Source: Rhea pennata (Eukaryota > Chordata > Aves > Rheiformes > Rheidae). From it: a DNA stretch of 64,000 nucleotides. The stretch lies in contig NC_084668.1 of assembly GCF_028389875.1 (NCBI RefSeq), forward strand, positions 16,325,993-16,389,992, written 5' to 3'. Under the pieces are notes generated by a model that was not told the DNA's origin, ran no database searches, and saw only the letters and a program-made list of their open reading frames with translations. Position 1 is the stretch's first letter, and every line of letters starts with the position of its first letter. The position numbers and the translations under genes are program-made. Shown here in pieces: positions 25,508 to 35,600 of this stretch.

Positions 25508-28192
25508 AATCTTGCAATTCCAATTCTGGAAGAGAAAACATCATTCTTCTTCAAAGGAGAAATTCACCCACTGACCTGGAGGTAATTTGAATAATGAACT
25601 GAAATAGTTTTTGATGTTTGTGTAAACAGCACTGAAGTGTCAGATTCTGCTCTCCTTGTATCCAACATAACAGATAGGAGATCAAAGACTGTATTCAGTA
25701 ACTGCAGCATATCAGATTTGTGTTCCTAGAGCCATCAGCTTATTGCTGTCATATGGAAACCAACTGATGTTTTCACTATATCTCCCTCAAGCTGGAAGGA
25801 GAAATGGAGGTCAATGCAATAAGCTTGTACACTTTTTTCTGCTCTCTGGATTCAAATATGCCATTGGTCATCAGTGAACTGAATTTGCCTGTCTGAATGC
25901 ATGAAGGATCTGTAGCAAGACTGTAAAACTGGTCTTGAAGGAATCCTGTGTTTTTCTCTACTCAGGAGATCTTCAGAGTTAGGTACAGCAGAGAGGATGA
26001 TGAATCTGGTAACTCAGGAAAGAAAAGGAGGTGTCACGTGAGGTAAAGAGGAGAGGGGATGTTAGGATCCGCAGCTGCTGTCCACTAAGGCAAATGCACT
26101 GCTGTACATCAAGGCAATTACTGCAGGGATTTTTCCCTTCAGGGGCTTGACTGACAGATAATAAGGAATAGGTCCTCCCACCTTGTCCTCTCAGTCTTGA
26201 CCTGCATGAGTCCTGGTCGTTATTCCGCAGGTTGGAAGTGCTAGTAATGCACCCTGTTTGTACATCAAAGGACAGGTAGGGTTTCCATCTCCAGTGCTTT
26301 GCTTAGTCAAAATTGCTGCATTATGACCTGATGCACTTTTATACTCGCCTGTTTGGAACATGTCAAGGAGCCTGTGAGACATGGGAGAGGTCTGGCAAAA
26401 AAAATATATTTTTTTCTCTTGAAGAAAATAGAAGTTTGGATGACTAGGTGTGGGTAGAGAATGGTCTTTAGAATTGGATAATCTTCAGATGTCCTCCATC
26501 TGCAGGCATTCGCTCTGATGTTTCACTGCTGACAGATACGGGCTTTGAGCAATGTCGGAGAACTGGCAGACATGAGTAGTGTTTTGCCATCTACCTGAAT
26601 GAAAATGCAGCAGGCCACTGATGCCTCTTGACTCTAGCCTGTGTTGCTGACTTGCTCGCTCTTTGGGTCTGCCCACCATAGTAGGGTGAGATATGAACCT
26701 TTTCATCACCTTGCTTGGGAAACCACAGCCGTCACGTGAATTACCACAACTGAAAGGGAACATTCTTGATTTACTTGAAAGACAGCCCATCACTGCTGAC
26801 ATTTGAAATTGGAAGCCAAGTATTAGTTCAATGTATAGGTTTCTCTGGTGTTACAGTCTTTTGTGGCAACCAACTGGCAGCAGGCACTGAGAGGCAACAT
26901 GAATATATATCAAGTAAGACTGACTGCAGGTTACAGAATCTGACTGTAATATAGGGTCTTCATGGTCCCTGTATTCTCTGGTCACCCTTGGGGTTAGTGC
27001 ACATGCTTGAGCTGATGCAAGCATAGAAAAAGATTTGAACTTGGAAGTGGACTAAATGGCAAGAATGGAAGAGCCACGGAAGCTAGAGGCCAACGCTGAT
27101 GTTTCTGTAGGCAAAAGCAGCATTGACAACTCACACAGAGTAAAACACCTCTGAAAAACATTACCAGAAAGACCTGTCAAAACTGACAGAAAATCAAGAG
27201 ACTGTAGGAGAAATCACAAGAATGAGCAGGACCACACACACACACATAATCTTTGATGATGGCTGAATGCAGTCCTCCACACTGACCACCCTCAAACAGA
27301 GTTGAAGGATGACAAAGCCCAAGAATTGAGGGGTCTCCACAGTGATAGGACCTGGAATTCTCTCCATGAGGAGAAACAGCTGCCAAACTCTTTGCAAGCC
27401 TTGTTTGTTGGTGGAAGCTGGTCTGACTGCTTTGTAACAAAATACAAATAATGTCTCTTTAGGAGCCAACAGACAAGACCAGAGGAAAAATGTCAGTAAG
27501 AAGAGATACCTTCTGTAGCATAGCTCTGCCTCATCTTTTCAATCTGCCGGAACCCTCCTATACATGATGTACTTTACATGTCTCAGGAGTTTACTGTCTC
27601 CATTTGCACCTTTTGAAGTCCTGCATAGTAGCTCAAAGGGTATGGCACAAAGAGATTGGGGGAGATGAGAGAACTGTGCTATGGAAGGAAGAGACCCTCC
27701 TCAGTATTTCTGCTATCATGCTGTGGATGGGGGCAGAAAATCCCAAACTCGACACTTAATTTGTACTTGTTCTCTCTCTCAGGCTGGCAGCCTAGAAGTT
27801 CATAAACTCAGAAGCACCTTGTTCTGGAATAAACTGGTTTGGAAACAGCTTCCAATGGCTTCCCCGAGTTTGCTTTGCTGGTGGCAGCCCTTCGGCTCCA
27901 AGCTGGTATATATATGAAGCTCTTTGAACAAGTTTTTGCCCCTCTGCCCGTCAAGCCAGGTAATGACATGCTTTGTATTGCACAGAACACATACAATTGA
28001 CAAGTTCATAGTGTTTAAATATTAAACAATCTAGACAGGCTTTTGAGTCTTATGCCAATATGAAAAGGCTCAGACCATACCCATCTCTGAAATTGGGCTG
28101 CGGGATCATTTGCACAGTAAGACAGACAGTAAGACTTGTATACATTGCCATGCAACAGAAGAGACCCCGAACCACCAGCCCTAAGTGGAAAG

Positions 28193-28198
28193 TTTATT
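28193..28198 (-). terminator. MARCHF4: Candidate distal poly(A) signal AATAAA
   Basis: On the minus strand the hexamer lies in TTATAAATAAACTTTCC. About 20-40 nt later comes a G/U-rich stretch containing GGCTGGTGGTTCGGGG, which is the arrangement expected of a cleavage site. This is the basis for placing the 3' UTR end near 28170. It is unproven without transcript data. Confidence 0.45.
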
Positions 28199-28502
28199 TA
28201 TAAGCGCAATATATGGAAAAAACAAACCAAGAAACCCCACAGATATAGAAAACGTTGTAGCAAATCCCTGGTCAAGTAGGACTTCATGTCTGTCACTACC
28301 CTGCACCTCACAGCTGCTTGAAATTCATGCAATGGAGGAGAGGGGACTCAGATGATACCCTCCCCTTTTGATCAAGAAGGATCTCTGAGCAGAAGAGGTC
28401 CCATGGAACCCTCGCTGAGTGATTCAGACTGTAATAAGCAAAAGGGCAGCACTGCTCGCCCCCACTGCACGCTTTGTGATTACCTGTGGTACGCACGCAC
28501 CA

Positions 28503-28695
28503 GACTTAGCACTTCAACAGGCTTTATGAATGTGGATTCTCACAACACCCCTGTGAGGTAGGTACGTATTGTTATTCCCCCTTTGTGTGGATGGGGGACT
28601 GAGCCAAACAGCCCAAGGCTACAGAGTTGGTGGCAGAGCTGGAGTGAGAGTATACAGAGTCCTGTGTGCTCAGATTACTAGATCACGCCACTCTT
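28503..28695 (-). repeat. MIR SINE, antisense to + strand, sense in MARCHF4
   Basis: The plus strand shows the reverse complement of a MIR. CTCACAACACCCCTGTGAGG and TAGGTACGTATTGTTATTCC come first, then a diverged ATGGGGGACTGAG, CCCAAGGCTACAGAGTTGG and GGCAGAGCTGGA. It ends in the remnant of the tRNA-like head near 28690. It lies within the longer 3' UTR model, close to the distal poly(A) signal. Confidence 0.8.
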
Positions 28696-29893
28696 AGATG
28701 GCAAATTGTGCTTCTGACCTTGCAAACTTATAGCCTTTAGTCACATTAAAGGACTTTGACTTCTCCATATTAAATGTATGCAAGACAGGGAGGGAAATAA
28801 CATTATATCTCACAGCCGCCCCTTCTGTTGTGTATGCCTCCCCCTTCGCAAAGCCACCACGATTACCCATCTCTTGGAACAAGGACACCTTCGCGGACAG
28901 GCATGGGAATGAGAGGCTGCTGTGTTTGTTCGCCTTGACTGGGTTTCTTTCTATTGTGGAGCAGAAGTGGTTCTTCCAGAGACCTGTTTGTTGCAACACC
29001 TTCATTCTGGGGGTAGCTGCTTCAGAGATGATCAGAATTGCCTCTTCCCTCTCCCTTATCCCACCAGTATCCCTTTCTTCCCCTCAGCCAAAAGCACTCT
29101 TTGGTAGATAGTAAGATTGGTCAGATAAAGGTACAGTGGTCTCAGAAACCATGCTGTTCGCATGGATCCTCAGTAAGTCAGCTTTCTTGGCTGGTGTTTT
29201 CATCTCCCACATTCTTTGCCAGAGAAGTACCTGTTCTGTTGCATTCAGATATTCAAAGGGACACTGTCAAGTAATTGAGATGAAAAATATTACCTGCCGT
29301 AAGATGCTAACCTCCATCTTCTACATTGCACAGTGGTTGATATTTTCAAACACAGAACTTAAAAGTTTGACGTCTTCCCCAGTCCAGAAATACCTGACCC
29401 ACAACAGCCTAGCTGCCAAAGGAGCTGGTGACTCGCATCTATCCTGGCTCCTGAATTGTGAGAGATACTGGTATAGTGACAAAAGGGTAGTTGAACACGG
29501 CCATTGTACGGTTTTTCTCAGCACTTCTGCAAAACAGATACCGTTTGGCTAAAGTCCTTAAATTGATTTTGGGGGGGCGTAGTACAGGCTTGATCACTGT
29601 AAGCTCATTGTTTTGGAAGTGCTGAGCTGTTGCTCCTGAATTGGCTCATCTGTATTTTTAATGTTCCTACTTGTTGTATGCTTTCTTTGCAGCAGTTACA
29701 CTGGTAAGCTCAACCCCTTACAGCTGGGACATACCCTGCATGGTATGAGGACAGCAAACATGAGGTTGGTAACACGGAACCACGCTAGACTTCCTGTCGC
29801 AGCGGAACGGTGAAGATGATGAAAGGAACGGGGTGAGTGGAGAGAACAGTACATGTCCAAATGGAAAAGGACAAAATCAGTAGGGAAAGAAAT

Positions 29894-29899
29894 TTTATT
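29894..29899 (-). terminator. MARCHF4: Candidate proximal poly(A) signal AATAAA
   Basis: Minus-strand GAAAATAAAATTTC is followed within 15-40 nt by pyrimidine/U-rich sequence (CTACTGATTTTGTCC). It lies about 1.43 kb after the stop codon. It may be an alternative cleavage site that would remove the downstream MIR from the transcript. Confidence 0.4.
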
Positions 29900-30533
29900 T
29901 TCAAGCTTGTAAGAGAATATTACAAACAATGGAGAGTAAAAAAAGCCCAAATCCTAAAAACTATTTAAAAAGTACTTGACAGTGTCCCTTTAATATCCAC
30001 AAATGATTCAGCCATTGTGCATTGAAAGAGAATGTTCCTGAAGAGCAACCAGTACCTTTGTAGATATATCCCAGAAAAGGAGGCTTACTAGAAGCGTAAT
30101 ATATTCGGTTATCAACTGTGCTCCCTCTTCAGACCAACTCTCTGTTGAATGATTGAATGGAATAGACTCTACAATAAACTAACAAAATGGATATGGAAGG
30201 CTCAGCCTACAGGACTGAGTGAGACCCTGCTGCAAATAGAGCAGCAGAGATACACCAAAAAGATGTATATTTCTAATGTATGAGTGTCTGAATCAGCAAG
30301 GTAGAAGTAACCCCCTGCGGTGGGTCACCTTCCTGTGACTGGCGGAAAATGGAAAGAGATTAACTTGGAACGTATGCATGGAAAATGATGTGTGTGAGTG
30401 GGAAGATTTGGATGCTGGATTTGGGGTTATGAAGGCATAAATCACGCCAATACTTGTGCTTGAAACACCTGCGGAGCATTTGTACAAATCTGCCAGAAAC
30501 ATCTGTATGTCAAATAAAGGTCATGAAATGCCA

Positions 30534-30573
30534 CCCCCCCACCCTACCCCTGTAAGTCCACCCTCACAACCCC
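30534..30573 (-). promoter_or_regulatory. G-quadruplex motif in MARCHF4 3' UTR
   Basis: On the minus (mRNA) strand the G runs are 4 (30573-30570), 3 (30563-30561), 4 (30550-30547), 3 (30544-30542) and 7 (30540-30534). The 17-nt core GGGGTAGGGTGGGGGGG alone meets the usual four-run, short-loop rule. Formation in RNA is predicted, not shown. Confidence 0.6.
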
Positions 30574-30682
30574 TTTGTCAAGAACACTATGAAAAATCAA
30601 AATTTTTGTTTTGGTGAAATCTAGGTAGGCTTGGGTTTTGTTAGATTTTCTTGGTGAGGTGATTCAATTCTTTTTTCTTTAC

Positions 30683-30698
30683 TTTTTTTTTTTTTTTT
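30683..30698. repeat. Poly(T) run of 16
   Basis: Homopolymer inside the predicted MARCHF4 3' UTR, where it is transcribed as poly(A). Confidence 0.9.
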
Positions 30699-30868
30699 GG
30701 TAAATCAATATTGAAAAATCCCCAGCCATTTCTCTTCAAATATCCTATAGTAAATCAAACAAGGTTCCAGAATGACTCATGAAACAAAACGACTCATAGC
30801 CCTGGTTAATCACAGTCTGGAAAAAAATACCCCAAATATTTCATTCCCTTCGTTGTTTTTATAAATCT

Positions 30869-30912
30869 CACACTTGTGTGTGTGCATGTGTGTGTGTACG
30901 GGGTGTGTGTAT
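30869..30912. repeat. (TG)n/(CA)n microsatellite with interruptions
   Basis: Alternating TG with CATG and ACGGGG interruptions. In the predicted MARCHF4 3' UTR it reads as CA repeats, a known class of hnRNP L binding sequence. That role is inference only. Confidence 0.8.
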
Positions 30913-31020
30913 ACAGCATTACCTATTCCAGGTAATAGAATTTGAAAGACGTGCTAAACCATCTGTTCCTCTGCTTCCCCAGAACTCTGCCTACTCAGTT
31001 TTTAGTCTGTATTGCACTTG

Positions 31021-31094
31021 TTTTGTTGTTGGTTTTTGTGTTTTTTTTTTTGTGATTTGTTTTTTGTTTTTTTTTGTTTTTTGTTTTTTTTATT
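31021..31094 (-). repeat. T-rich (T)nG low-complexity tract, A-rich in the mRNA
   Basis: The plus strand consists of T runs broken by single G. In MARCHF4 RNA it reads as A runs broken by C and contains an AATAAA at its 5' edge (31094-31089). It lies about 100 nt downstream of the U-rich tract and is partly complementary to it. Confidence 0.85.
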
Positions 31095-31197
31095 GGCTGG
31101 AAAACATTAACCTCTTTAGCATGAGTGTGCAGCTCTCCCTCCACCTGTTTTTTCCTCAGCTGGCCAAGTGCCACCTCTTATATCTTGTGCAGTTACC

Positions 31198-31211
31198 GAA
31201 AAAGAAAAGAA

Positions 31212-31243
<32 letters not shown>

Positions 31244-31254
31244 GAAAGAAAAAG
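31198..31254 (-). repeat. Polypurine/polypyrimidine tract just after the MARCHF4 stop
   Basis: The plus strand is almost pure A/G, including an uninterrupted run of about 21 A at 31217-31237. In the mRNA this is a U/C tract starting about 75 nt after the stop codon. It would be a candidate site for PTB-like or ELAV-like proteins. Its length is likely polymorphic. Confidence 0.85.
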
Positions 31255-31328
31255 GCACACCATGCTCCTCTGTTTTATGAGTTCCTCGTCTCCTCCGCTT
31301 CGTGTTAAGGCCTCCTGAATTCCTAGGC

Positions 31329-31690
31329 TCAGACCGTCGTGACCCTCATGACGAGCTCTCTGTTACTACTAGACTGGCTCCTCTGTTCGTGAGGCCTCAG
31401 GTGGCTGAGTATATGCAGGATGGTATAAGCACAGTGGTGGTCAGAGAGGGTGCCTGTGGCATGGCCGGCAGCCCGGGCCCCGCTGTCGGCTGGAGCGGAG
31501 TTAGTGGCTGTACCACCAGTGGAGGACGAGTGGGTGGTTTGGGAGGAGGGGCGCTGATTTGTCCTGGTCCCTGTTTTTTGTTCCTCCATGTCCTTTGTTT
31601 TGTCATAGTTCAGCACTTTCCACTGCTGATTGACCGCCTGCCACCGTTTAAAAATCCGATAAACCGAGGGCCCTTCGTGTATTATTAGAC
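31329..31690 (-). CDS. MARCHF4: MARCHF4 last coding exon: end of TM2, cytoplasmic tail, PDZ ligand
   Basis: Seen: the minus strand has a polypyrimidine tract ending CCCTCTAG at 31691, then an open frame of about 120 codons to TGA at 31331-31329. Joined in phase 1 to the upstream exon it reads ...CIG/LIIHEGPSVYRIFKRW, so the intron cuts inside TM2. The juxtamembrane part (RIFKRWQAVNQQWKVLNYDK) is highly family-specific. A low-complexity T/S/G/A-rich linker follows, then a second conserved block (HHCAYTILHILSHLRPHEQR), ending ELVMRVTTV. Known: family members end in a short hydrophobic C-terminus; -T-T-V fits a class I PDZ ligand (S/T-X-hydrophobic). Inference: a tail for trafficking or partner binding. 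The HCAYTILHILSHLRPHEQR block and the VTTV end favour MARCHF4; my recollection of MARCHF11 ends in a different block. The intron to the previous exon is about 23.7 kb. No frameshift or stop interrupts it, so the gene looks functional here. Confidence 0.92.
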
Positions 31691-31851
31691 CTAGAGGGAA
31701 GGGGGAAAGAAATAAACATAAAAACAGAAGCAAAGCTTTAGGAAGTATAATAAACCTACCCCAGCATCACTCCCTCTAGCTAGCTGGTTAGCTCAGCTCT
31801 CTCTTAGCCAGTGTTATTCAATGATAAATCATGTTTTTTAATTACCGACTG

Positions 31852-31879
31852 GCAGAGCACCAAAGTGCTCCGGCTCTGC
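31852..31879. promoter_or_regulatory. Nested alternative hairpins upstream of last MARCHF4 exon
   Basis: GAGCAC (31855-31860), loop CAAA, GTGCTC (31865-31870) forms a perfect 6-bp stem. The overlapping GCAGAGC (31852-31858) and GCTCTGC (31873-31879) form an alternative 7-bp stem. They lie about 160-190 nt upstream of the acceptor, in a block that looks less random than its surroundings. Function is not known. Confidence 0.45.
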
Positions 31880-32534
31880 TGGATCCCTTTTCCCCTGAAT
31901 TACAGCTTTATCTTAGCAATCAATAAGCAGGTCTTAAATGCAGCAGGGTGAGTTATGCTCTTACAGCAAAACAATATCCATTTACCAATAAATGCCTGAG
32001 GTTTATCCATCACTGAACTGGTTTTGCATGCTGCATAGGCATGCTTCACCAAGCTAACGGTATGCATTTGGAGGGGGTGTCACTGGAACTGACGTGCTGG
32101 TGACATCTGCTGCACCAATGTCATGTGTGTGCACAGACCAAGTCTCTCTCCACACACACAGCAGCAGAACCAGAACAGACATGCGTATGGAGGCCAGAGA
32201 TAGGAATCAAACAAAAAAAAAGGATCTATACCTGTAAATTTTCTTTGTTGTCCTAGGCAAACTTTGCTCACCAGCAAACCAGGTACTATGATACTCTTTG
32301 CTCTCTTCCAAGGGGAGAAAACAACACGCTTAAAAGAAAATGCAGATGGACTTGTACAGTATGTGTGCTAACACCAAGTATGCACACGATACATATCCCA
32401 TTAGCAATCTGCATATAGCACAGTTGACATCTAGAGGCAGTAACTGGCCATTAGGACACCTTACTTCCAATGCTGCCTGCATTTTGAAGACACAGAGCAG
32501 CTCAGGCCTTTCTGTCCATCAATTAGTTCATCTC

Positions 32535-32655
32535 CCACTAGTTTCTGGCATTCTCCTCACCCTTGCAAGAGGGTTGGAAGGATTAGATAATGTTGGAAGT
32601 TGTTTAGAAGATGACATTACCTAAGCATTAAGCATAGTTATTATTCAAGCTACCA
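32535..32655 (+). repeat. MIR 3' portion
   Basis: GCAAGAGGGTTGGAAGGATT, AGATAATGTTGGAAGTTGTT and TAGAAGATGAC, ending in CATAGTTATTATT, fit the MIR 3' end (GGGTTGTTGTGAGGATTAAA, AATGTTTGTAAAGCGCTTTG, then TATTATTATT). It lies in the MARCHF4 intron close to the last exon. Confidence 0.45.
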
Positions 32656-35600
32656 GGCTCTGGTTAGATGCTTTGAATCCTTGAGAAACATCAGGGCCTG
32701 CAACAGTGTGTTGTTCTTATCCACTTAAGCTGGAGGAAAGTGAAACATCTCAAATAGACTAGCTTAGCTGACATGATACAGTACAACTAATAAGCTTTGC
32801 TAGAGCTATTTCATATAAGGGTAGGGTTTATGTAGAATGAAGGGTTCTGAGACTCTAAGTGAGACCTTTTGGGGTAGTTAGTAATCTGTCTGTTAGCGAA
32901 ATACCCTTGTGTTCTGTGTGACTGCAACCAAACCAGCAGGTAGGATATATGCTGAGCAAGATAGCACATGGTAAACTTCATTTTTTCTTAATAATGATGG
33001 CTTTACTATTACTTGATCAGGATCAAAATTATGAGAAATGTTTCTGGGAGGAGCAGCTGCCTTGTCTGTCTGTTGCAAGTGTATAAATACAAAAACAAAC
33101 AACAAAAGACTTTCAAGATCTAACAGTCAAGTTATGCCAAAACCAGGAGGTTTCCTTGACCAGCAGTGTGTGGGTGGAAGGTCACTGAACCAAGTGGATC
33201 ACTGTTATCCCTGATGAATCAAATGCAAGGGTTCTATCCTTCATCCAGCTTTTCCAGACTTCTCTGGTTTCTGATAGCAGCTGATTATTGGAGCAAACCT
33301 GTAATATATAAAAAATCAAAATATCCGAAGGTCATCCTACCCCTAGGGCTGAGCTCCCTTGTACTCACTTATGGGATACAGTCTCCTAGTTTCTTAGCAT
33401 TTGCATCAGATTTTACAGAGTTTGAACTCTAGCTTCAATACAGATTGAGTTTCTAGCCTTTCTGGTTCTAAACATAACTAGAAGCAATGCTGACTTGATC
33501 ACAGATTAGCTTTAGGGGAGCTCTTACATACATCTTAATGGGGTGCTGAGCCTGCTTAATGGCTGTATAAGTAATCATGTTAAATATATTAAGTATTCAA
33601 ATCTGGCTATTTTGGGACAGGGAATGGAGCTGGGCACAAAGATGAGCTTAGAATATGAGAGATATCCCATAGACCACTGAGACTGCACAGATATAATCCT
33701 GTAATGATGCCAGCTTTTCATAATTAAACACGATGATATTGTAACGCAAAAATGTGGGTTTTTGCTCCCAACTTTGAAATGCAGTTAAAAATTCTAACAT
33801 TTTCTGATCAAAGGATGAACCATAAAAAGCAGGACTTTAGGGACAATCTGCAGATCCAGTAGGATCTAGAAGGAAGCAGACCTTTGAAGCAGCTCTAAAA
33901 TGGATTGGTCCATGACAAGGGACGTTAGACATGTATTTAAATGAACTGTCTGATCTGTAATGAATGAAATTCCACTCTGATCAATGTTTCTCCAAATGTT
34001 TCTCTGAAACCACTTTAAGCCATGGATAGAAGAGCCCAAACTGAGTATTTCCTTTTTGGCTGTATAACATCCTCCATAGACTCAAAGCCATTCTCCCAAG
34101 TATTAAACAGTGAGCCAGGAATGTAAATCTATTCTTAATTACCTTATCACAAATATTTAATGCGCAGTCTGATTCAAGAGGGTTGTTTATAAAATTCTTG
34201 TTTGTTTGCCTTCTAATTATAAATGTTTATGATCTTATGCAATTAACTGTGTGATGCTGATGGATGGGTTGCTGAGTCAACTGAGCACCTGCTTTCTTAG
34301 ATAATTTTGGTTTCCAAATATTTATAAAAGTACAAAATAACTTATTTTCTTCTATATTTGCTGGGCTCTAAATTACTTATCGATTTCCCAGTGTCAAGCT
34401 CAGGAAGCTGTAAAATTAAAAAGGAACCAAGCAGAGGGATGGGCAGGGAGGCGGAAGTAACAGTGATTCATTTGCAACAGTGAATGCCAAGAGTAAGCAA
34501 GAATCCATCAGTTTATATCAAGCTACAGGAAGTTTAATGCTCCTTTCGAAACAAATTTTGTCCACCTGAGTTAAATTATGTTCAGCCAATTAAGTCCAAT
34601 GACTTCCTATGCTCAGCTTTGTGCACCCCCTTCCAGAAACATCCCCTGTTGAGGATCATTCTTGTTAACTGAGGTGAATCTTTTCAATTAAAGACCAGAC
34701 TTAAGTGGAAAATCCTTCAGGAATAACTATATTCTGCTAGAAGTACCCAGCTAGAAGCAACTATTCCAGAAGCCAAATCCTGTATATGTAGGGAAGATAA
34801 CATGTTGGTGTGAACTTCTCTCTTTTTTAGCTCAGAAATGTCTATATGAGAATTTCATATGGATTTTGGTAGTGGCCTAATCCTTCTGCACTCCTTCCAA
34901 GTTTATCTCCCTCTTCTTCACAAAATCTGTTCTCAATGAGTTCTCTGTGAAAGCCATCCTCTTGAGGAGGAAAACCTCTATGAATTTCATGTAGATCCAT
35001 GTTGGTCCAGATCGTTGTCTCATTCACAAAATTCCTTGTTTGTGATGTTCGTGAATTGAGGCTCCTTTAGACTGTGGGACATGAAGATTTCTGCTTTCAT
35101 TTGCCCTTTCCTATGCAGAGACCTGGCTGGACCAGCATCGGAGAAAATTCCTTGAGCTGAAGACTGAAGACTTACAGTTGAGGACTGGTGGGGGAGTGTT
35201 CAGGGGAAACATCACATAAAATTTCCTTGTTCTTGTTTTACATTTCAGTCTGTTTGTGGTCATTGATTGAAACAGGGTAGCAGGCAAGATGATCCTTGGG
35301 CCATTCCTATGTTCTTAGATTTTTTATTTGTAGAGAGTTGTGTCATGAGGAGACTTCCCAGATTGCTCTGGAACTGGATATGCTGGATATACACATACAT
35401 AGGTGGCCTATATATTGGGTGGGATCATTAGCCCTCCAGTGAAATCTGCAAAAACAGTCTGAGTCTGATTGCATTAATGTGGCTGTACTGTTTCCAGGAC
35501 AAGCAATAGTATCTCTGAGCTAAAACTGAAGGAGTAGGGGGAAGGAAGAGGTTAACCCAGTGCTGTGCTCTGAACTAATATATGCTGAATCTGGACCACC

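Larger units (their letters stand above)
12401..28169. other. Intergenic, presumed downstream flank of MARCHF4
   Basis: It holds simple repeats and one E-box inverted repeat (listed separately). No exon was recognised. From the human order, XRCC5 should lie on this side, but no Ku80 sequence could be identified. A TAAT-rich stretch at about 15560-15700 and a TAATCATTG-repeating stretch at about 13280-13320 have the look of homeodomain-type binding clusters, without proof. Confidence 0.5.
28170..31328 (-). other. MARCHF4: Predicted MARCHF4 3' UTR (far end uncertain)
   Basis: Begins directly after the TGA. No further coding similarity is seen. The end is an inference from polyadenylation signals on the minus strand. 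AATAAA at 31094-31089 is only about 235 nt after the stop and sits inside an A-rich tract. AATAAA at 29899-29894 is followed by a U-rich stretch. AATAAA at 28198-28193 is followed after about 20 nt by a G/U-rich element. The UTR would be about 1.4 kb or 3.1 kb for the last two. It contains a polypyrimidine tract, an A-rich tract, a CA repeat, a G-quadruplex motif and a sense MIR. Confidence 0.55.

Noticed and set aside
1-28169. XRCC5 (Ku80) exons expected from human gene order
   Set aside because: No acidic Ku80 C-terminal peptide or other Ku-like exon was recognised on the plus strand; the gene probably lies further left.
31089-31094. Main MARCHF4 poly(A) signal
   Set aside because: The AATAAA sits within an A-rich repeat and lacks a clear GU-rich downstream element; kept only as a weak possibility.
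30878-31318. Plus-strand open frame of 146 codons rich in F and K
   Set aside because: Made by translation of the T-rich and A-rich low-complexity tracts.
31302-31688. Plus-strand open frame of 128 codons
   Set aside because: Antisense shadow of the MARCHF4 last exon.
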